64,000 nucleotides of DNA from Corynebacterium gerontici (GTDB taxonomy: Bacteria; Actinomycetota; Actinomycetes; Mycobacteriales; Mycobacteriaceae): positions 806,001 through 870,000 of the forward strand of contig NZ_CP033897.1 of NCBI RefSeq assembly GCF_003813985.1, in the 5' to 3' direction. Every line of letters starts with the position of its first letter. Positions within the stretch are counted from its first letter, which is position 1. The notes below the pieces were generated by a model. The model saw only the letters and a program-made list of their open reading frames with translations, ran no database searches and was not told the origin of the DNA. Both the position numbers and the translations under genes were made by a program. Positions 17,804 to 26,801 of the stretch are shown here, one piece after another.

Positions 17804-18391
17804 ATGAAGATGAAGCGTACTCTCGCTATCGCAACCACTGTCGCCCTCGGCTTCGGCGCCGTTGCTTGCTCCGATGCAGAAGAAGCTGCCAAGGATGCCG
17901 GAAACGTTGTTTCCTCCGCTGCTGGTGAGGCTAAGGACAAGGTGTCCGAGGCAGCAACCGACGCCACCGACAAGGCTTCTGAGGTTGCTTCCGACGCCAA
18001 GGACGCTGTCCAGGACGACGCCGACCTTCAGGAAGTTCAGACCGCTGCCGGCGAGACTGCAAAGGTTCCCGCCGAGCTGAAGGACGCCATCGCAGAAAAC
18101 GAAGCTGAGATGGGCAAGCTGCAGGAAGTTAAGGAAGGCCCCAATGGCACCTACCTGGCAATCCTTGAAGATGGTCAGATGCTTGCCTGGAACGGCAGCG
18201 AAGTAGTGCCCGTGGTTGGCAAGATCGGTGAGACCTGGGTTGGCATGGGCGGCCTTGACTCCGAGTTGGGCGCACCAAAGTCCGCTGAGCAGACCATCGA
18301 CAAGGGCTGGACCCAGGACTTCGAGCACGGCACCATCAACTGGACCGCGGACGAGGCTGGCGTTTTCAGCGCTGAGACCGTCAAGAACTAG
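17804..18391 (+). CDS. Lipoprotein with LEA-like repeats and LGFP repeats
   Basis: 195 residues. A basic start and hydrophobic segment end in the lipobox VAC (Cys about 21). Residues about 25-75 are Ala-, Asp- and Lys-rich with repeating KD/EA units (AKDAGNVVSS, AKDKVSEAAT), like amphipathic LEA or apolipoprotein-type helices. The C-terminal half has LGFP-type repeats (WVGMGGLDSELGAPKS and similar), a module thought to bind the mycolyl-arabinogalactan cell wall. ATG 17804 is used; AAAGGA lies 11 nt before it. The role is inferred as envelope-associated. Confidence 0.8.
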   Translation: MKMKRTLAIATTVALGFGAVACSDAEEAAKDAGNVVSSAAGEAKDKVSEAATDATDKASEVASDAKDAVQDDADLQEVQTAAGETAKVPAELKDAIAENEAEMGKLQEVKEGPNGTYLAILEDGQMLAWNGSEVVPVVGKIGETWVGMGGLDSELGAPKSAEQTIDKGWTQDFEHGTINWTADEAGVFSAETVKN

Positions 18392-18444
18392 ATTCGAATC
18401 GACGAAGTTTGCAAACAAGGCGTGGCTGATAAAGAATCGTTGCC

Positions 18445-19002
18445 ATGCCAGATAAGGACTTCGTCATTCGTCCGCTGCGCCGGGCCGATTTCGGCCAGGT
18501 GCAGCAAATCTATCTCTTAGGCCTGGAAACCGGAAACGCCTCCTACGAGGTAGAAGCCCCGAGCTGGGAGCGATTTTCCAAGGCCAAGATTCCCGAATCC
18601 CTCTACGTTGCTGTGGAAGCAGACAACGACGAAAAGGTGATCGGCTGGGTTGCCGCAGCCCCGATTTCAACCCGAAGCGTCTTTCACGGAGTGGTGGAAG
18701 ATTCCATTTATATTCATCCCGATGCCCGCGGCCGTGGTGTCGCAGGTGCCTTGGTGGATCAACTCATCGAAGTGTGCATCAAACTCAACAAGTGGGCCAT
18801 TCATTCGTGGATCTTTCCCGAAAACGTTGGCTCCGCGAAGCTGCACGAATCACGCGGTTTTGAAAAAGTGGGCACGCTACGCCACCTAGCAAAAATGACC
18901 TACGGGGAATATAAAGGTCAGTGGCGCGACACCGACATTTGGGAAAAGCTATTGCCGAAGCCGGAAATCGACGATGAAACAGCGGCTGCGCTGCATGATT
19001 AA
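18445..19002 (+). CDS. GNAT acetyltransferase, phosphinothricin N-acetyltransferase-like
   Basis: 185 residues. The acetyl-CoA loop is in IHPDARGRGVAGALVDQLIE (about 91-110), with VIGWVAAAPIS before it and the SAKLHESRGFEKVGTLRHLA segment typical of the PAT/Bar and YncA group. Such enzymes acetylate methionine derivatives or glutamate analogues; the substrate here is unknown. An AAGAAT hexamer 7 nt before the ATG suggests a leaderless transcript. A terminator follows. Confidence 0.85.
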   Translation: MPDKDFVIRPLRRADFGQVQQIYLLGLETGNASYEVEAPSWERFSKAKIPESLYVAVEADNDEKVIGWVAAAPISTRSVFHGVVEDSIYIHPDARGRGVAGALVDQLIEVCIKLNKWAIHSWIFPENVGSAKLHESRGFEKVGTLRHLAKMTYGEYKGQWRDTDIWEKLLPKPEIDDETAAALHD

Positions 19003-19016
19003 ACGCAGCGCGCACG

Positions 19017-19044
19017 AGCACTCGGACCCAGTCCGGGTGCTTTT
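19017..19044 (+). terminator. Terminator after the acetyltransferase gene
   Basis: AGCACTCGGA (19017-19026) pairs with TCCGGGTGCT (19032-19041), with one T-G wobble, followed by TTTT. It separates two convergent acetyltransferase genes. Confidence 0.75.
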
Positions 19045-19050
19045 GTGCTT

Positions 19051-19560
19051 TCAGGCACCCCCAGCCGCAGGAGTGGCACCTCGGGCAGGGCAATATTCGT
19101 AGGTGAGCAACTCGCCTTTTTCCACCAACTTGGCTCCCACGGCCTCGGCAACTTTCTGCGATGCCACGTTGGCGGGAGCTATTTCAATGATGAGGCAAGC
19201 AATGCCTTGGTTCCACGCCCACTGCGCCGCTGCTTCCAACGCCGCGCGCATGAGACCTTTCCCGCGCGCCCACGGTGCAAGGTTGTACCCCACCGAATAG
19301 CCCCTGGGATCCTCGCGGACCTCAATGTTTCCGCAGTAACGGTCATTTGCCATGATTGCCCATCGCAGAGCATCTCCACGCAAAAACTCAAAGGCCATGT
19401 TCAAGGTGTAATTTTTGGGCACAGTGGTGAATTCCTGGGTGGCGGGATCCATGCAAGAACGCTGTAGATCAACGGCGATGTCATCGAGGTTTTCGCTCTG
19501 CGCAAGGTTTGACCATGGCATCAAGGTGGCGCCGGGAATTTCAAGTGTTTCTACCTGCAT
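19051..19560 (-). CDS. GNAT acetyltransferase, RimJ/RimL-like
   Basis: 169 residues. The acetyl-CoA binding loop is NLAPWARGKGLMRAALEAAA (about 112-131); WAIMANDRYCGNIEVREDPR precedes it and PANVASQKVAEAVGAKLVEK follows, the order of RimJ/RimL-type enzymes that acetylate protein N-termini or small amines. The target is unknown. It is the distal gene downstream of fumC on the leftward strand but is separated from it by a strong hairpin, so it is probably transcribed on its own. Confidence 0.85.
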   Translation of the reverse strand: MQVETLEIPGATLMPWSNLAQSENLDDIAVDLQRSCMDPATQEFTTVPKNYTLNMAFEFLRGDALRWAIMANDRYCGNIEVREDPRGYSVGYNLAPWARGKGLMRAALEAAAQWAWNQGIACLIIEIAPANVASQKVAEAVGAKLVEKGELLTYEYCPARGATPAAGGA

Positions 19561-19611
19561 GGAGACTTCCTTGTTGAAGGTGAGGGCGAGACAGCACCTC
19601 AGGATAAAGCG

Positions 19612-19642
19612 ATCCCCCGCGAGGCGCTGCCTCGCGGGGGAT
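19612..19642 (-). terminator. Terminator downstream of fumC
   Basis: ATCCCCCGCGAGGC (19612-19625) and GCCTCGCGGGGGAT (19629-19642) form a perfect 14-bp stem with a 3-nt loop, and a TTTATC run follows on the leftward strand. Confidence 0.8.
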
Positions 19643-19658
19643 GCCTCGAACAGGGGGC

Positions 19659-21062
19659 TTATTTATCGCGATCCGTGTTGGCCATTGCCAGCACGTCGAG
19701 GCGCTTGTCCAGCTCGTCCTCGGTGAGCTTATCGCCGTCGACGAAGCCCATGTCAATGACGGTCTGGCGGATGGTCTTGCCTTCCTTCAGAGCGGTCTTG
19801 GCAACCTTCGCTGCGTTCTCGTAACCGATAGCGGAGTTCAGCGGGGTCACGATGGAGGGCGAAGACTCAGCCAGCGTCTTCATGCGCTCCTCATTAGGCT
19901 CGATGCCATCGACGAGGCGCTCTGCGAACACGCGGGCGGTATTAGCCAGCAGGCGAGAGGACTCGAGCACGTTTCGGGCCATCATCGGGATGAACACGTT
20001 GAGCTCGAAAGCGCCCTGGGCGCCACCGAAGGCGACTGCGGCGTCGTTGCCAACCACCTGAGCGGCAACCTGCGTTGCGGTTTCGCACAGCACAGGATTG
20101 ACCTTGCCGGGCATGATGGAAGAACCCGGCTGCAAATCGGGAAGGTGGATCTCGCCGAGGCCGGTGAGTGGGCCGGAGCCCATCCAGCGGATGTCGTTGG
20201 CGATCTTGGTCAGCGACACAGCAATGGTGCGCATTGCACCGGAGAACTCAACCAGACCGTCGCGGTTCGCCTGAGCCTCGAAGTGGTTGACGCATTCGCG
20301 TAGTTCTTCTACGCCGGTGAGCTTCTTCAGCTCGGCGGTGACCTTCTCGCCGAAGTCTGCGGGGGTGTTCAGGCCGGTACCAACGGCGGTGCCGCCGATG
20401 GGGAGCTCACCCAGGCGGGGGAGTGTGGCCTCGACTCGTTCAATGCCCGCCTGAATCTGGCGAGCGTAGCCGGAGAACTCCTGGCCGAGGGTGACGGGCA
20501 CGGCGTCCATGAGGTGGGTGCGACCGGACTTCACCACGGTCTCCCACTCTTTGGCCTTCTTTGCCAAGGACTCCTGCAGCACCTTCAGACCGGGGATAAG
20601 GTCCTTGACGGCAGCCTCGGTAGCTGCGACGTGAGTGGCGGTGGGGAAGGTGTCGTTGGAGGACTGTCCCATGTTTACGTGGTCATTGGGGTGAACCTCA
20701 ACGCCATTTTTCGCGGCGATGGAGGCGATGACCTCGTTGGTGTTCATGTTGGAAGAAGTACCGGAACCTGTTTGGAACACGTCGATGGGGAACTCAGCGT
20801 CGTGCTTGCCGTCGGCAATTTCCTTAGCAGCCGCGATAATGGCGTCGGCCTGCTCTGCGTCGAGCAACCCACGATCCTTATTGACCTGTGCACACGCTGC
20901 CTTCAGCAGACCCATGGCACGGATCTGGGCGGATTCCAAGCCGCGGCCGGAGATTGGGAAGTTCTCCACGGCGCGCTGCGTTTGTGCACGCCACAGGGCG
21001 TCAACAGGCACCTTCACTTCGCCCATGGTGTCGTGTTCGATGCGGTATTGCTGTTCAGCCAT
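19659..21062 (-). CDS. fumC: Class II fumarate hydratase
   Basis: 467 residues. The fumarase/aspartase signature [13 protein letters not shown] is at about 318-330, with [16 protein letters not shown] and [19 protein letters not shown] at the active site and [20 protein letters not shown] further on. It catalyses fumarate to malate in the citric acid cycle without an iron-sulfur cluster. ATG 21062 ([11 protein letters not shown]) is chosen; an upstream in-frame extension has no support. glpX lies upstream on the same strand. Confidence 0.97.
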   Translation of the reverse strand: MAEQQYRIEHDTMGEVKVPVDALWRAQTQRAVENFPISGRGLESAQIRAMGLLKAACAQVNKDRGLLDAEQADAIIAAAKEIADGKHDAEFPIDVFQTGSGTSSNMNTNEVIASIAAKNGVEVHPNDHVNMGQSSNDTFPTATHVAATEAAVKDLIPGLKVLQESLAKKAKEWETVVKSGRTHLMDAVPVTLGQEFSGYARQIQAGIERVEATLPRLGELPIGGTAVGTGLNTPADFGEKVTAELKKLTGVEELRECVNHFEAQANRDGLVEFSGAMRTIAVSLTKIANDIRWMGSGPLTGLGEIHLPDLQPGSSIMPGKVNPVLCETATQVAAQVVGNDAAVAFGGAQGAFELNVFIPMMARNVLESSRLLANTARVFAERLVDGIEPNEERMKTLAESSPSIVTPLNSAIGYENAAKVAKTALKEGKTIRQTVIDMGFVDGDKLTEDELDKRLDVLAMANTDRDK

Positions 21063-21213
21063 AGAGTGTTTCACCTTCACGTTGATCGTTGATTGTGTGA
21101 TGGGCACGGCTTCGCACCAAGATGCGAACGCACCACGTGTTTCCAGTATGCCCAAAACTGGGTGTGTTGTGCTGGCGATCAAGCAACCAAGGCTGCTGTG
21201 AGAACGCACACAG

Positions 21214-21243
21214 AAGGCCCCGCGCTCGTTAACACAGGGCCTT
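21214..21243 (-). terminator. Possible terminator downstream of glpX
   Basis: AAGGCCC (21214-21220) and GGGCCTT (21237-21243) can pair around a 16-nt loop just after the glpX stop. The T run lies only on the + side, so efficiency for the leftward glpX transcript is doubtful. Confidence 0.4.
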
Positions 21244-21249
21244 TTGTAA

Positions 21250-22257
21250 TTAGTCGCGGACGCGAGAGTAGTCCACTACGGAGTATTCCTGCAGCTTAGA
21301 AAGCTGGTGAGTGGATTCAATGAAGCGGATCGTGCCGGACTTCGAGCGCATCACCAGAGAGCGGGTGGTGGCGCCGTTGGCGCGGTAGGAAACGCCACGC
21401 AGCATATCTCCGTTGGTTACGCCCGTTGCAACGAAGAAGCAGTTATCGCTTGAGACTAGATCGTGGGTTCCCAGTACGCGTCCGAGCTCGTGGCCGGCTT
21501 CGCGAGCTTTCGCAGCTTCCTCGTCGGAGGTGGGGTGCAAGATGCCCTGAATCTCGCCACCCATGCACTTCATGGCGCATGCAGCGATGATGCCTTCGGG
21601 GGTGCCGCCGATGCCCATCATCACGTCCACGGAGTTGGATGCCTGTGCTGCGGCCACTGCGCCGGCCACGTCGCCGTCGCGAATCAAACGCACCTTTGCG
21701 CCAGCTTCGCGGATCTCGCGGATCAGATCCTCGTGACGCGGGCGGTCGAGCACCACAACGGTGGTATCGCCCACGGGGATGCCCTTCGCTTTGGCCACGG
21801 CCTTGATGTTGTGCGCCACCGGTGCCTCGATATCGATGGAACCCGCTGCCTCGGGGCCGACCGCGATCTTCTTCATGTAGAACACTGCCGATGGGTCATA
21901 CATGGAGCCGCGTTCAGCGGCAGCGAGGACGGAGATGGCGTTCGGGCGGCCTTCTGCCATCAAGGTGGTGCCGTCAACGGGATCCACGGCGATGTCCACC
22001 TCAGCACCTTTGCCGGTGCCTACTCGTTCGCCGTTGAAGAGCATTGGGGCTTCGTCTTTTTCGCCCTCGCCAATGACAACAACACCGTTCATTTCCACGG
22101 AATTGATCAGCTTGCGCATCGCGTCCACGGCGGCGCCGTCGCCCTCGTTCTTCATGCCGCGACCAACCCAGCGGCCGGAAGCCAAGGCTGCAGCTTCGGT
22201 GACGCGGACCAGCTCAAGCGCTAGGTTGCGATCTGGAATTTCGGAGTGTTGATTCAT
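21250..22257 (-). CDS. glpX: Fructose-1,6-bisphosphatase class II
   Basis: 335 residues. Metal and substrate motifs of Glp[32 protein letters not shown] (about 83-99) and [19 protein letters not shown]. It is the gluconeogenic FBPase, the only type usually found in corynebacteria and mycobacteria. ATG 22257 is chosen because GAGGAGG lies 10 nt upstream; the longer frame has no such site. It is divergent from the DUF4245 gene. Confidence 0.96.
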   Translation of the reverse strand: MNQHSEIPDRNLALELVRVTEAAALASGRWVGRGMKNEGDGAAVDAMRKLINSVEMNGVVVIGEGEKDEAPMLFNGERVGTGKGAEVDIAVDPVDGTTLMAEGRPNAISVLAAAERGSMYDPSAVFYMKKIAVGPEAAGSIDIEAPVAHNIKAVAKAKGIPVGDTTVVVLDRPRHEDLIREIREAGAKVRLIRDGDVAGAVAAAQASNSVDVMMGIGGTPEGIIAACAMKCMGGEIQGILHPTSDEEAAKAREAGHELGRVLGTHDLVSSDNCFFVATGVTNGDMLRGVSYRANGATTRSLVMRSKSGTIRFIESTHQLSKLQEYSVVDYSRVRD

Positions 22258-22468
22258 GAAAACGCTGCCTCCTCGACATGCGATGCGCGATTTGCGAAGT
22301 ATTACCCCCTTATTGTTCCACCACCTGCTACCCCCATGTGCCCACTTTCCACCCATTTGGGGGTTGAAATCGGATATTTTTGCGGGGGTAATAGTGTTTG
22401 CTTTTCGACGTTCCACGCCGTCACCACCAATGTGATTCGCAGGGGTGCGGCGTGCCATACTCGTTAGC

Positions 22469-23038
22469 GTGGCTGAAGAGAAACCTCGTATTTATCAAGG
22501 CGGGAAAGACATGGTGCTTTCCCTTGGCGCCATCATTGTGGTGATGGTGCTCGCTGTCGGTTTTACCGGTATGTGCAGCTTTAATAAGGGGACACCTGAA
22601 AACGGGCCCGTGCGCGAGGTGGACGCTGATACATTCCTGCAGATTGAATCGGGTGCGATGGATTATGCATTAAGGATCCCACCGCATTTCGATGGGTGGG
22701 TTCCAAACTCAGCTCGTCGCACCGCCATCGGTGGGGAAGCGGCGCCGAGCGTGGGGTGGGTGGTCAACGACGAATCCTATGTGCAAATGGTGCAAACTGG
22801 GTTGTCCGAGCAAGATGCGGTTCGCGGCTTTGATGAATCACCACGGGAACTCAGCGATACCCGCAGCGTCCATGGGGTTGAAATTCACACCTACACCTCT
22901 GAAGAACGCGACGTCCGACCCCTCTACGTTGCTGATCTGAAAGACGAGCGTTTAGTCGTTTCGGGCGCGGCGCCTCAGGAGGACTTCGACAAAATCATCG
23001 TTGAAACTGCTCAACAGGATCCGGTGAAGCAGGGCTAA
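22469..23038 (+). CDS. DUF4245 membrane-anchored protein
   Basis: 189 residues. A short cytosolic part ([14 protein letters not shown]) is followed by one membrane segment (about 18-37, [16 protein letters not shown]) and an outside domain with the [10 protein letters not shown] and [16 protein letters not shown] segments of DUF4245, an actinobacterial family of unknown function located by glpX/fbp and xseAB. GTG 22469 is chosen because CATACT lies exactly 7 nt upstream, fitting a leaderless start; GTG 22445 is the longer alternative. Its stop overlaps convergent xseB by 4 nt. Confidence 0.85.
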   Translation: MAEEKPRIYQGGKDMVLSLGAIIVVMVLAVGFTGMCSFNKGTPENGPVREVDADTFLQIESGAMDYALRIPPHFDGWVPNSARRTAIGGEAAPSVGWVVNDESYVQMVQTGLSEQDAVRGFDESPRELSDTRSVHGVEIHTYTSEERDVRPLYVADLKDERLVVSGAAPQEDFDKIIVETAQQDPVKQG

Positions 23039-23295
23039 TCACTCTCTGGGATGCGAGCAGCCTGTTCAAGCGCTTGCTCCACCCGCTGGGCAGCACCGGC
23101 GAGGTGCTCTTCGCAGCGTTTCGCCAACGCTTCACCGCGTTCCCAGTACTTCAGGGATTCATCGAGACCCATCGAGCCTTGCTCAAGGATCTGTACCACC
23201 TCCTGCAGCTCATTGCGCGCTTGTTCATAGGAAAGATCCTCTACCGGATCAAAGGCGTTTTCGCCGGTACCGCGTCCGATTACGTCGTCACTCAT
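23035..23295 (-). CDS. xseB: Exodeoxyribonuclease VII small subunit
   Basis: 86 residues. [20 protein letters not shown] and [19 protein letters not shown] form the two-helix coiled coil of XseB, which assembles several copies on the XseA tail. The N-terminal 18 residues are a corynebacterial-type acidic extension. ATG 23295 follows the XseA stop by 13 nt, so the subunits are made from one message. Confidence 0.92.
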   Translation of the reverse strand: MSDDVIGRGTGENAFDPVEDLSYEQARNELQEVVQILEQGSMGLDESLKYWERGEALAKRCEEHLAGAAQRVEQALEQAARIPESD

Positions 23296-23308
23296 CTCTA
23301 GCATCCTT

Positions 23309-24541
23309 CTAATTCGCTGGGGCGTTCTGCATCGCTGCTGCAACAATCGAGCCATCCGCAACGCGGATACGCAATTGGCTGCCGGGTGGCGACATCTCAT
23401 AGCTTGTCACCACTTCCGCTTCGCTACCATCGCGGGGCACCACCTGCACGATGGCATAGCCGCGTCCCAGCGTTGCCGCGGGGCCGAGAACTTGTAATTG
23501 ACCACGCAAGCCTCGAACCGTTTGATCTTCGTGCTGCAGCACATATCTGACTTCTCTTCGCATCCTTGCGCGTAACTGCTCAACCTGCTCGCCACGCTGA
23601 GCAATTGCCCGTAGGGGCTGAGCGAGGACGGGGCGAGAGCGCAAGGCCTCGATGGTTCGTGCCTCCCTTCGCACCCAACCGCGCAACGCAGCGGCAGCGC
23701 GGGCGCGCAAGTCGGACACGAGGGCGCGTTCAGCAAGCACGTCTGGTACCACGCGCTTTGCGGCGTCAGTTGGGGTTGCGGCGCGAAGGTCCGCAACATC
23801 ATCGAGGATCGGCCGGTCACGGTCGTGGCCGATAGCTGAAACCACGGGTGTGCGTGCGGCGGATACCGCGCGCACCAGCGCCTCCTCGGAAAAGGGAAGC
23901 AGCGTCTCAAGGGCACCACCGCCACGGGCGATGATGATGACATCTACTTCTGGCATGGCGTCGAGCTCTTCCAAGGCGGCGATGATTGCAGGAACTGCGC
24001 CTGCGCCCTGCACGAGGGTATTGCGGACTTCAAACTGCACCTCGGGCCAACGCTCGCGCGAGATTGAAAGAACATCGCGTTCGCCGTCGGAGCCGCGCGA
24101 GGTAATCAAACCAATTCTGCCTGGCAGAAACGGCAAAGCTTTTTTGCGTTGGACGTCGAAAAGCCCTTCCTGCGCCAGGCTGGCGCGGCGTTGCTCAATC
24201 TGAGCGAGTAACTCGCCGATGCCGACGGGCTGAATCTTGGTGACCCAGAGTTGGAAGTCGCCGTTTTTGGCATAAAAGGATGGTTTGGCCCACACACGGA
24301 CGCGGTCGCCATCTTTAGGCAGTGCCGGGAGGGCCTGGAGGATCTGTGGACGAAACGTTAAGCGCACGGAGTCCTCTTTTGAAGGATCGCGCAACGTTGC
24401 GTAGGCGAATGCCCAATTGGGTGAGGACTTGACCTGCAGTAATTGACCCTCTACCCAGATCGTGCCGAGTTTTTCAATCCAGCCCTTGACGGCTTGATTG
24501 AGCTGGTGCACCGACATGGTTTTTTCTTGGCTTTGCTCCAC
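23309..24541 (-). CDS. xseA: Exodeoxyribonuclease VII large subunit
   Basis: 410 residues. An N-terminal OB fold ([20 protein letters not shown]) is followed by the catalytic region with the signatures [37 protein letters not shown] and [20 protein letters not shown], then a long Arg-rich coiled coil for XseB binding. The complex degrades single-stranded DNA from both ends into oligonucleotides and acts in mismatch and damage repair. GTG 24541 is chosen because AGAAAGG lies 7 nt upstream. It is divergent from ispH. Confidence 0.95.
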   Translation of the reverse strand: MEQSQEKTMSVHQLNQAVKGWIEKLGTIWVEGQLLQVKSSPNWAFAYATLRDPSKEDSVRLTFRPQILQALPALPKDGDRVRVWAKPSFYAKNGDFQLWVTKIQPVGIGELLAQIEQRRASLAQEGLFDVQRKKALPFLPGRIGLITSRGSDGERDVLSISRERWPEVQFEVRNTLVQGAGAVPAIIAALEELDAMPEVDVIIIARGGGALETLLPFSEEALVRAVSAARTPVVSAIGHDRDRPILDDVADLRAATPTDAAKRVVPDVLAERALVSDLRARAAAALRGWVRREARTIEALRSRPVLAQPLRAIAQRGEQVEQLRARMRREVRYVLQHEDQTVRGLRGQLQVLGPAATLGRGYAIVQVVPRDGSEAEVVTSYEMSPPGSQLRIRVADGSIVAAAMQNAPAN

Positions 24542-24591
24542 CCTCGATCCTTTCTCGCGCAAGCCAGCTTAGAACATTTATGCTTGTTGCC

Positions 24592-25557
24592 ATGACCTCT
24601 CACGAGACGAATCAACACAAGCGAGTCCTCGTCGCCGCTCCCCGTGGCTACTGTGCGGGCGTAGACCGTGCAGTCGAAACCGTAGAAAAAGCACTTGAGA
24701 AGTATGGTGCCCCGGTGTACGTGCGCAAGGAAATCGTGCATAACCGCTATGTGGTGGATACCCTCGCCGAACGCGGTGCGATCTTCGTCAATGAAACCGA
24801 TGAGGTCCCAGAAGGCGCAAACCTGGTGTTCTCGGCCCACGGAGTGAGCCCCGCAGTGCACGAGTCGGCTGAAAAGCTGCAACTCAAAACCCTCGACGCA
24901 ACCTGCCCGCTCGTGACCAAGGTGCACAATGAGGTCAAGCGTTTCGCGCGCGACGGCTACCACATCCTGCTCGTCGGGCACGAAGGGCATGAGGAAGTGG
25001 AGGGCACCGCGGGGGAGGCTCCTGAGGTCACTCATCTTGTCGATGGCGTTGAAGGCGTCGAAGCGTTGCCTGAGTGGTTGGACGATGAAAAGCTCGTGTG
25101 GCTGTCCCAAACCACCCTTTCGGTGGACGAGACGATGGAGATTGTGAAAAAGCTCCACCAGCGCTTCTCACATCTGCAGGATCCACCGAGTGATGACATC
25201 TGCTACGCCACCCAGAACCGGCAGGTCGCCGTGAAGGCCATCGCCGGGGAATCTGATCTTGTGATCGTGGTGGGCTCGCAAAACTCCTCTAACTCCAAGC
25301 GCTTGGTGGAAGTGGCGCTGCAGGCCGGCGCCGGCGCCTCGTATCTGGTGGATTACGCCTCGCAGATTGATGAAGCATGGCTCGAAGGCGTGAGCACCGT
25401 TGGTGTCACCTCTGGTGCGTCCGTGCCTGAGATCCTGGTCCGCGATGTGCTCCAGTGGCTCGACGAGCGTGGCTACAGTGACGTTAAGGAAGTCACCACG
25501 GCAGCGGAGAAAATTACCTTCGCGTTGCCAAGGGATCTACGCGCGCCGCGATCCTAA
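24592..25557 (+). CDS. ispH: 4-hydroxy-3-methylbut-2-enyl diphosphate reductase
   Basis: 321 residues. The three cluster cysteines are in [22 protein letters not shown] and [14 protein letters not shown], with HNRYVVDTL and SAHGVSPAV as substrate motifs. IspH is the last step of the MEP pathway, using a [4Fe-4S] cluster to make isopentenyl and dimethylallyl diphosphate, which feed the UppS-like enzyme at 9586. TATGCT lies 7 nt before ATG 24592, so the message is probably leaderless. A strong terminator follows. Confidence 0.97.
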   Translation: MTSHETNQHKRVLVAAPRGYCAGVDRAVETVEKALEKYGAPVYVRKEIVHNRYVVDTLAERGAIFVNETDEVPEGANLVFSAHGVSPAVHESAEKLQLKTLDATCPLVTKVHNEVKRFARDGYHILLVGHEGHEEVEGTAGEAPEVTHLVDGVEGVEALPEWLDDEKLVWLSQTTLSVDETMEIVKKLHQRFSHLQDPPSDDICYATQNRQVAVKAIAGESDLVIVVGSQNSSNSKRLVEVALQAGAGASYLVDYASQIDEAWLEGVSTVGVTSGASVPEILVRDVLQWLDERGYSDVKEVTTAAEKITFALPRDLRAPRS

Positions 25558-25565
25558 AAAGAAGA

Positions 25566-25597
25566 AATGAGGCCGCTTCGTTGCTGGCCTCATTTTT
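25566..25597 (+). terminator. Terminator after ispH
   Basis: AATGAGGCC (25566-25574) pairs with GGCCTCATT (25586-25594), followed by TTT. Convergent with the DUF6542 gene. Confidence 0.85.
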
Positions 25598-25609
25598 GTT
25601 TGCCGGTTC

Positions 25610-26758
25610 TTAGCGGCGGAATCGCTCGTCGCCCTGGCGCGTAGGGCGAGGTTGGTTGGCTCGTTGAGGACGCCCACCACGTTGTGGTTCGCGAACGCGC
25701 CTGACCGGTGATTGATACGCCTCCCGCTCGAATGCTTCTCGACTTCCTCTACGCTCCATAGACTCCCCCTGACGGCGGGGCTCGCGTGGGCCTTCCATCC
25801 GGCCCTGGCGGGCATCGGGATGGGGGCGAGTGGGGCGCCCGGGGCGCTGGGGCTCACGACGGATGTCGCGTGATGCGCGGGGATCGAAGCGTTCCTCGAA
25901 GCGTTGAGCCCGTCGCTGTTCTGGTCGCGGCCGCTGGGAATACTGGCGGGATGCTGCTTCTCGAAGATCCGGGCGTGCGCCACTGGGGCGGCGAGGACCA
26001 TGTTCAACTTCGTGTTGGAATCGTCCCTGGGGCGTTTTGCCCACCACTCGCTTGGAATCCTCTGGCCTAATGCGCAGGGCACCCGGGTCTGGATAACCGG
26101 CGCGTTCTCGGGAGCGTTCGTACTCCCGACGCTGGGGACGAGGCCTGGGGCCGGATGGTTTGGTTGCTGCGGGTTTGTTGTGCCCGCGACTTTTCTGCAG
26201 CAGCTCATCAACAGTGACCTGCGATTCTTTACTCTGTTTCCGGGCCCTACTTGCAGCACGGCGATTGCGTCGATCCGCTTCGCGTTCGCGTTGACGTTGG
26301 GCGCTCAACCGCTCATTTGCGTGCTTTTGAGTGCTTCCACTGAGGAATTTCACTCTGAGAAAAGCAATGATGGCCGCCGCAAGCGTCACGGCGATCAGAA
26401 TTGGAAAGTGCTGAGCAAGCGGGTACACCGCAGTGATGATCTGTGTCTTGCTCACCGGAGCGCCGTCGGCGGCTCCATCTCGTACAAGGAACCACGCGGA
26501 GCTTAGAAGCGCGATGGCGAACAGGATTGGCATGCTGGCAACCAGCATCGCCAACCCGCGAGTTTCAGTCACAATAACGAGCACCAGGGCAGCGAGAATA
26601 AACAACCCAAAAAATGGCCAGCCCAGTCCGCCAAGCCAAATGGAAATCAGAGCGCCGCTGATCAGCGATGCGCAGAAAATGCCCATGGAGGTATGCAGGG
26701 GGAGCCCTTGCAAGGACTTCTGCTTTTTCACCTCATGGGCATGGCTTGGCTCTGGCAT
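25610..26758 (-). CDS. DUF6542 membrane protein with long basic disordered tail
   Basis: 382 residues. Four hydrophobic segments (about 22-130) form the DUF6542 membrane domain (SMGIFCASLISGALISIWLG, then LVLVIVTETRGLAMLVA). From about residue 150 on, the protein is one long Arg-, Pro-, Gln- and Glu-rich disordered tail, probably cytosolic. Such proteins sit beside ispH in many corynebacteria; function unknown. ATG 26758 is used. GTG 26767, preceded by TAACAT at 8 nt, could be a leaderless start three codons longer. Confidence 0.75.
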   Translation of the reverse strand: MPEPSHAHEVKKQKSLQGLPLHTSMGIFCASLISGALISIWLGGLGWPFFGLFILAALVLVIVTETRGLAMLVASMPILFAIALLSSAWFLVRDGAADGAPVSKTQIITAVYPLAQHFPILIAVTLAAAIIAFLRVKFLSGSTQKHANERLSAQRQREREADRRNRRAASRARKQSKESQVTVDELLQKSRGHNKPAATKPSGPRPRPQRREYERSRERAGYPDPGALRIRPEDSKRVVGKTPQGRFQHEVEHGPRRPSGARPDLREAASRQYSQRPRPEQRRAQRFEERFDPRASRDIRREPQRPGRPTRPHPDARQGRMEGPREPRRQGESMERRGSREAFEREAYQSPVRRVREPQRGGRPQRANQPRPTRQGDERFRR

Positions 26759-26801
26759 GTGCGACACGTGCAGTTATGTTACCGAGTCGGACTTTTAAAA
26801 C

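Noticed and set aside
20514..21092. Rightward frames opposite fumC and glpX (also 19641-20303, 21463-22224)
   Set aside because: Both leftward enzymes are complete with active-site motifs, and the rightward frames lack ribosome-binding sites and domains.
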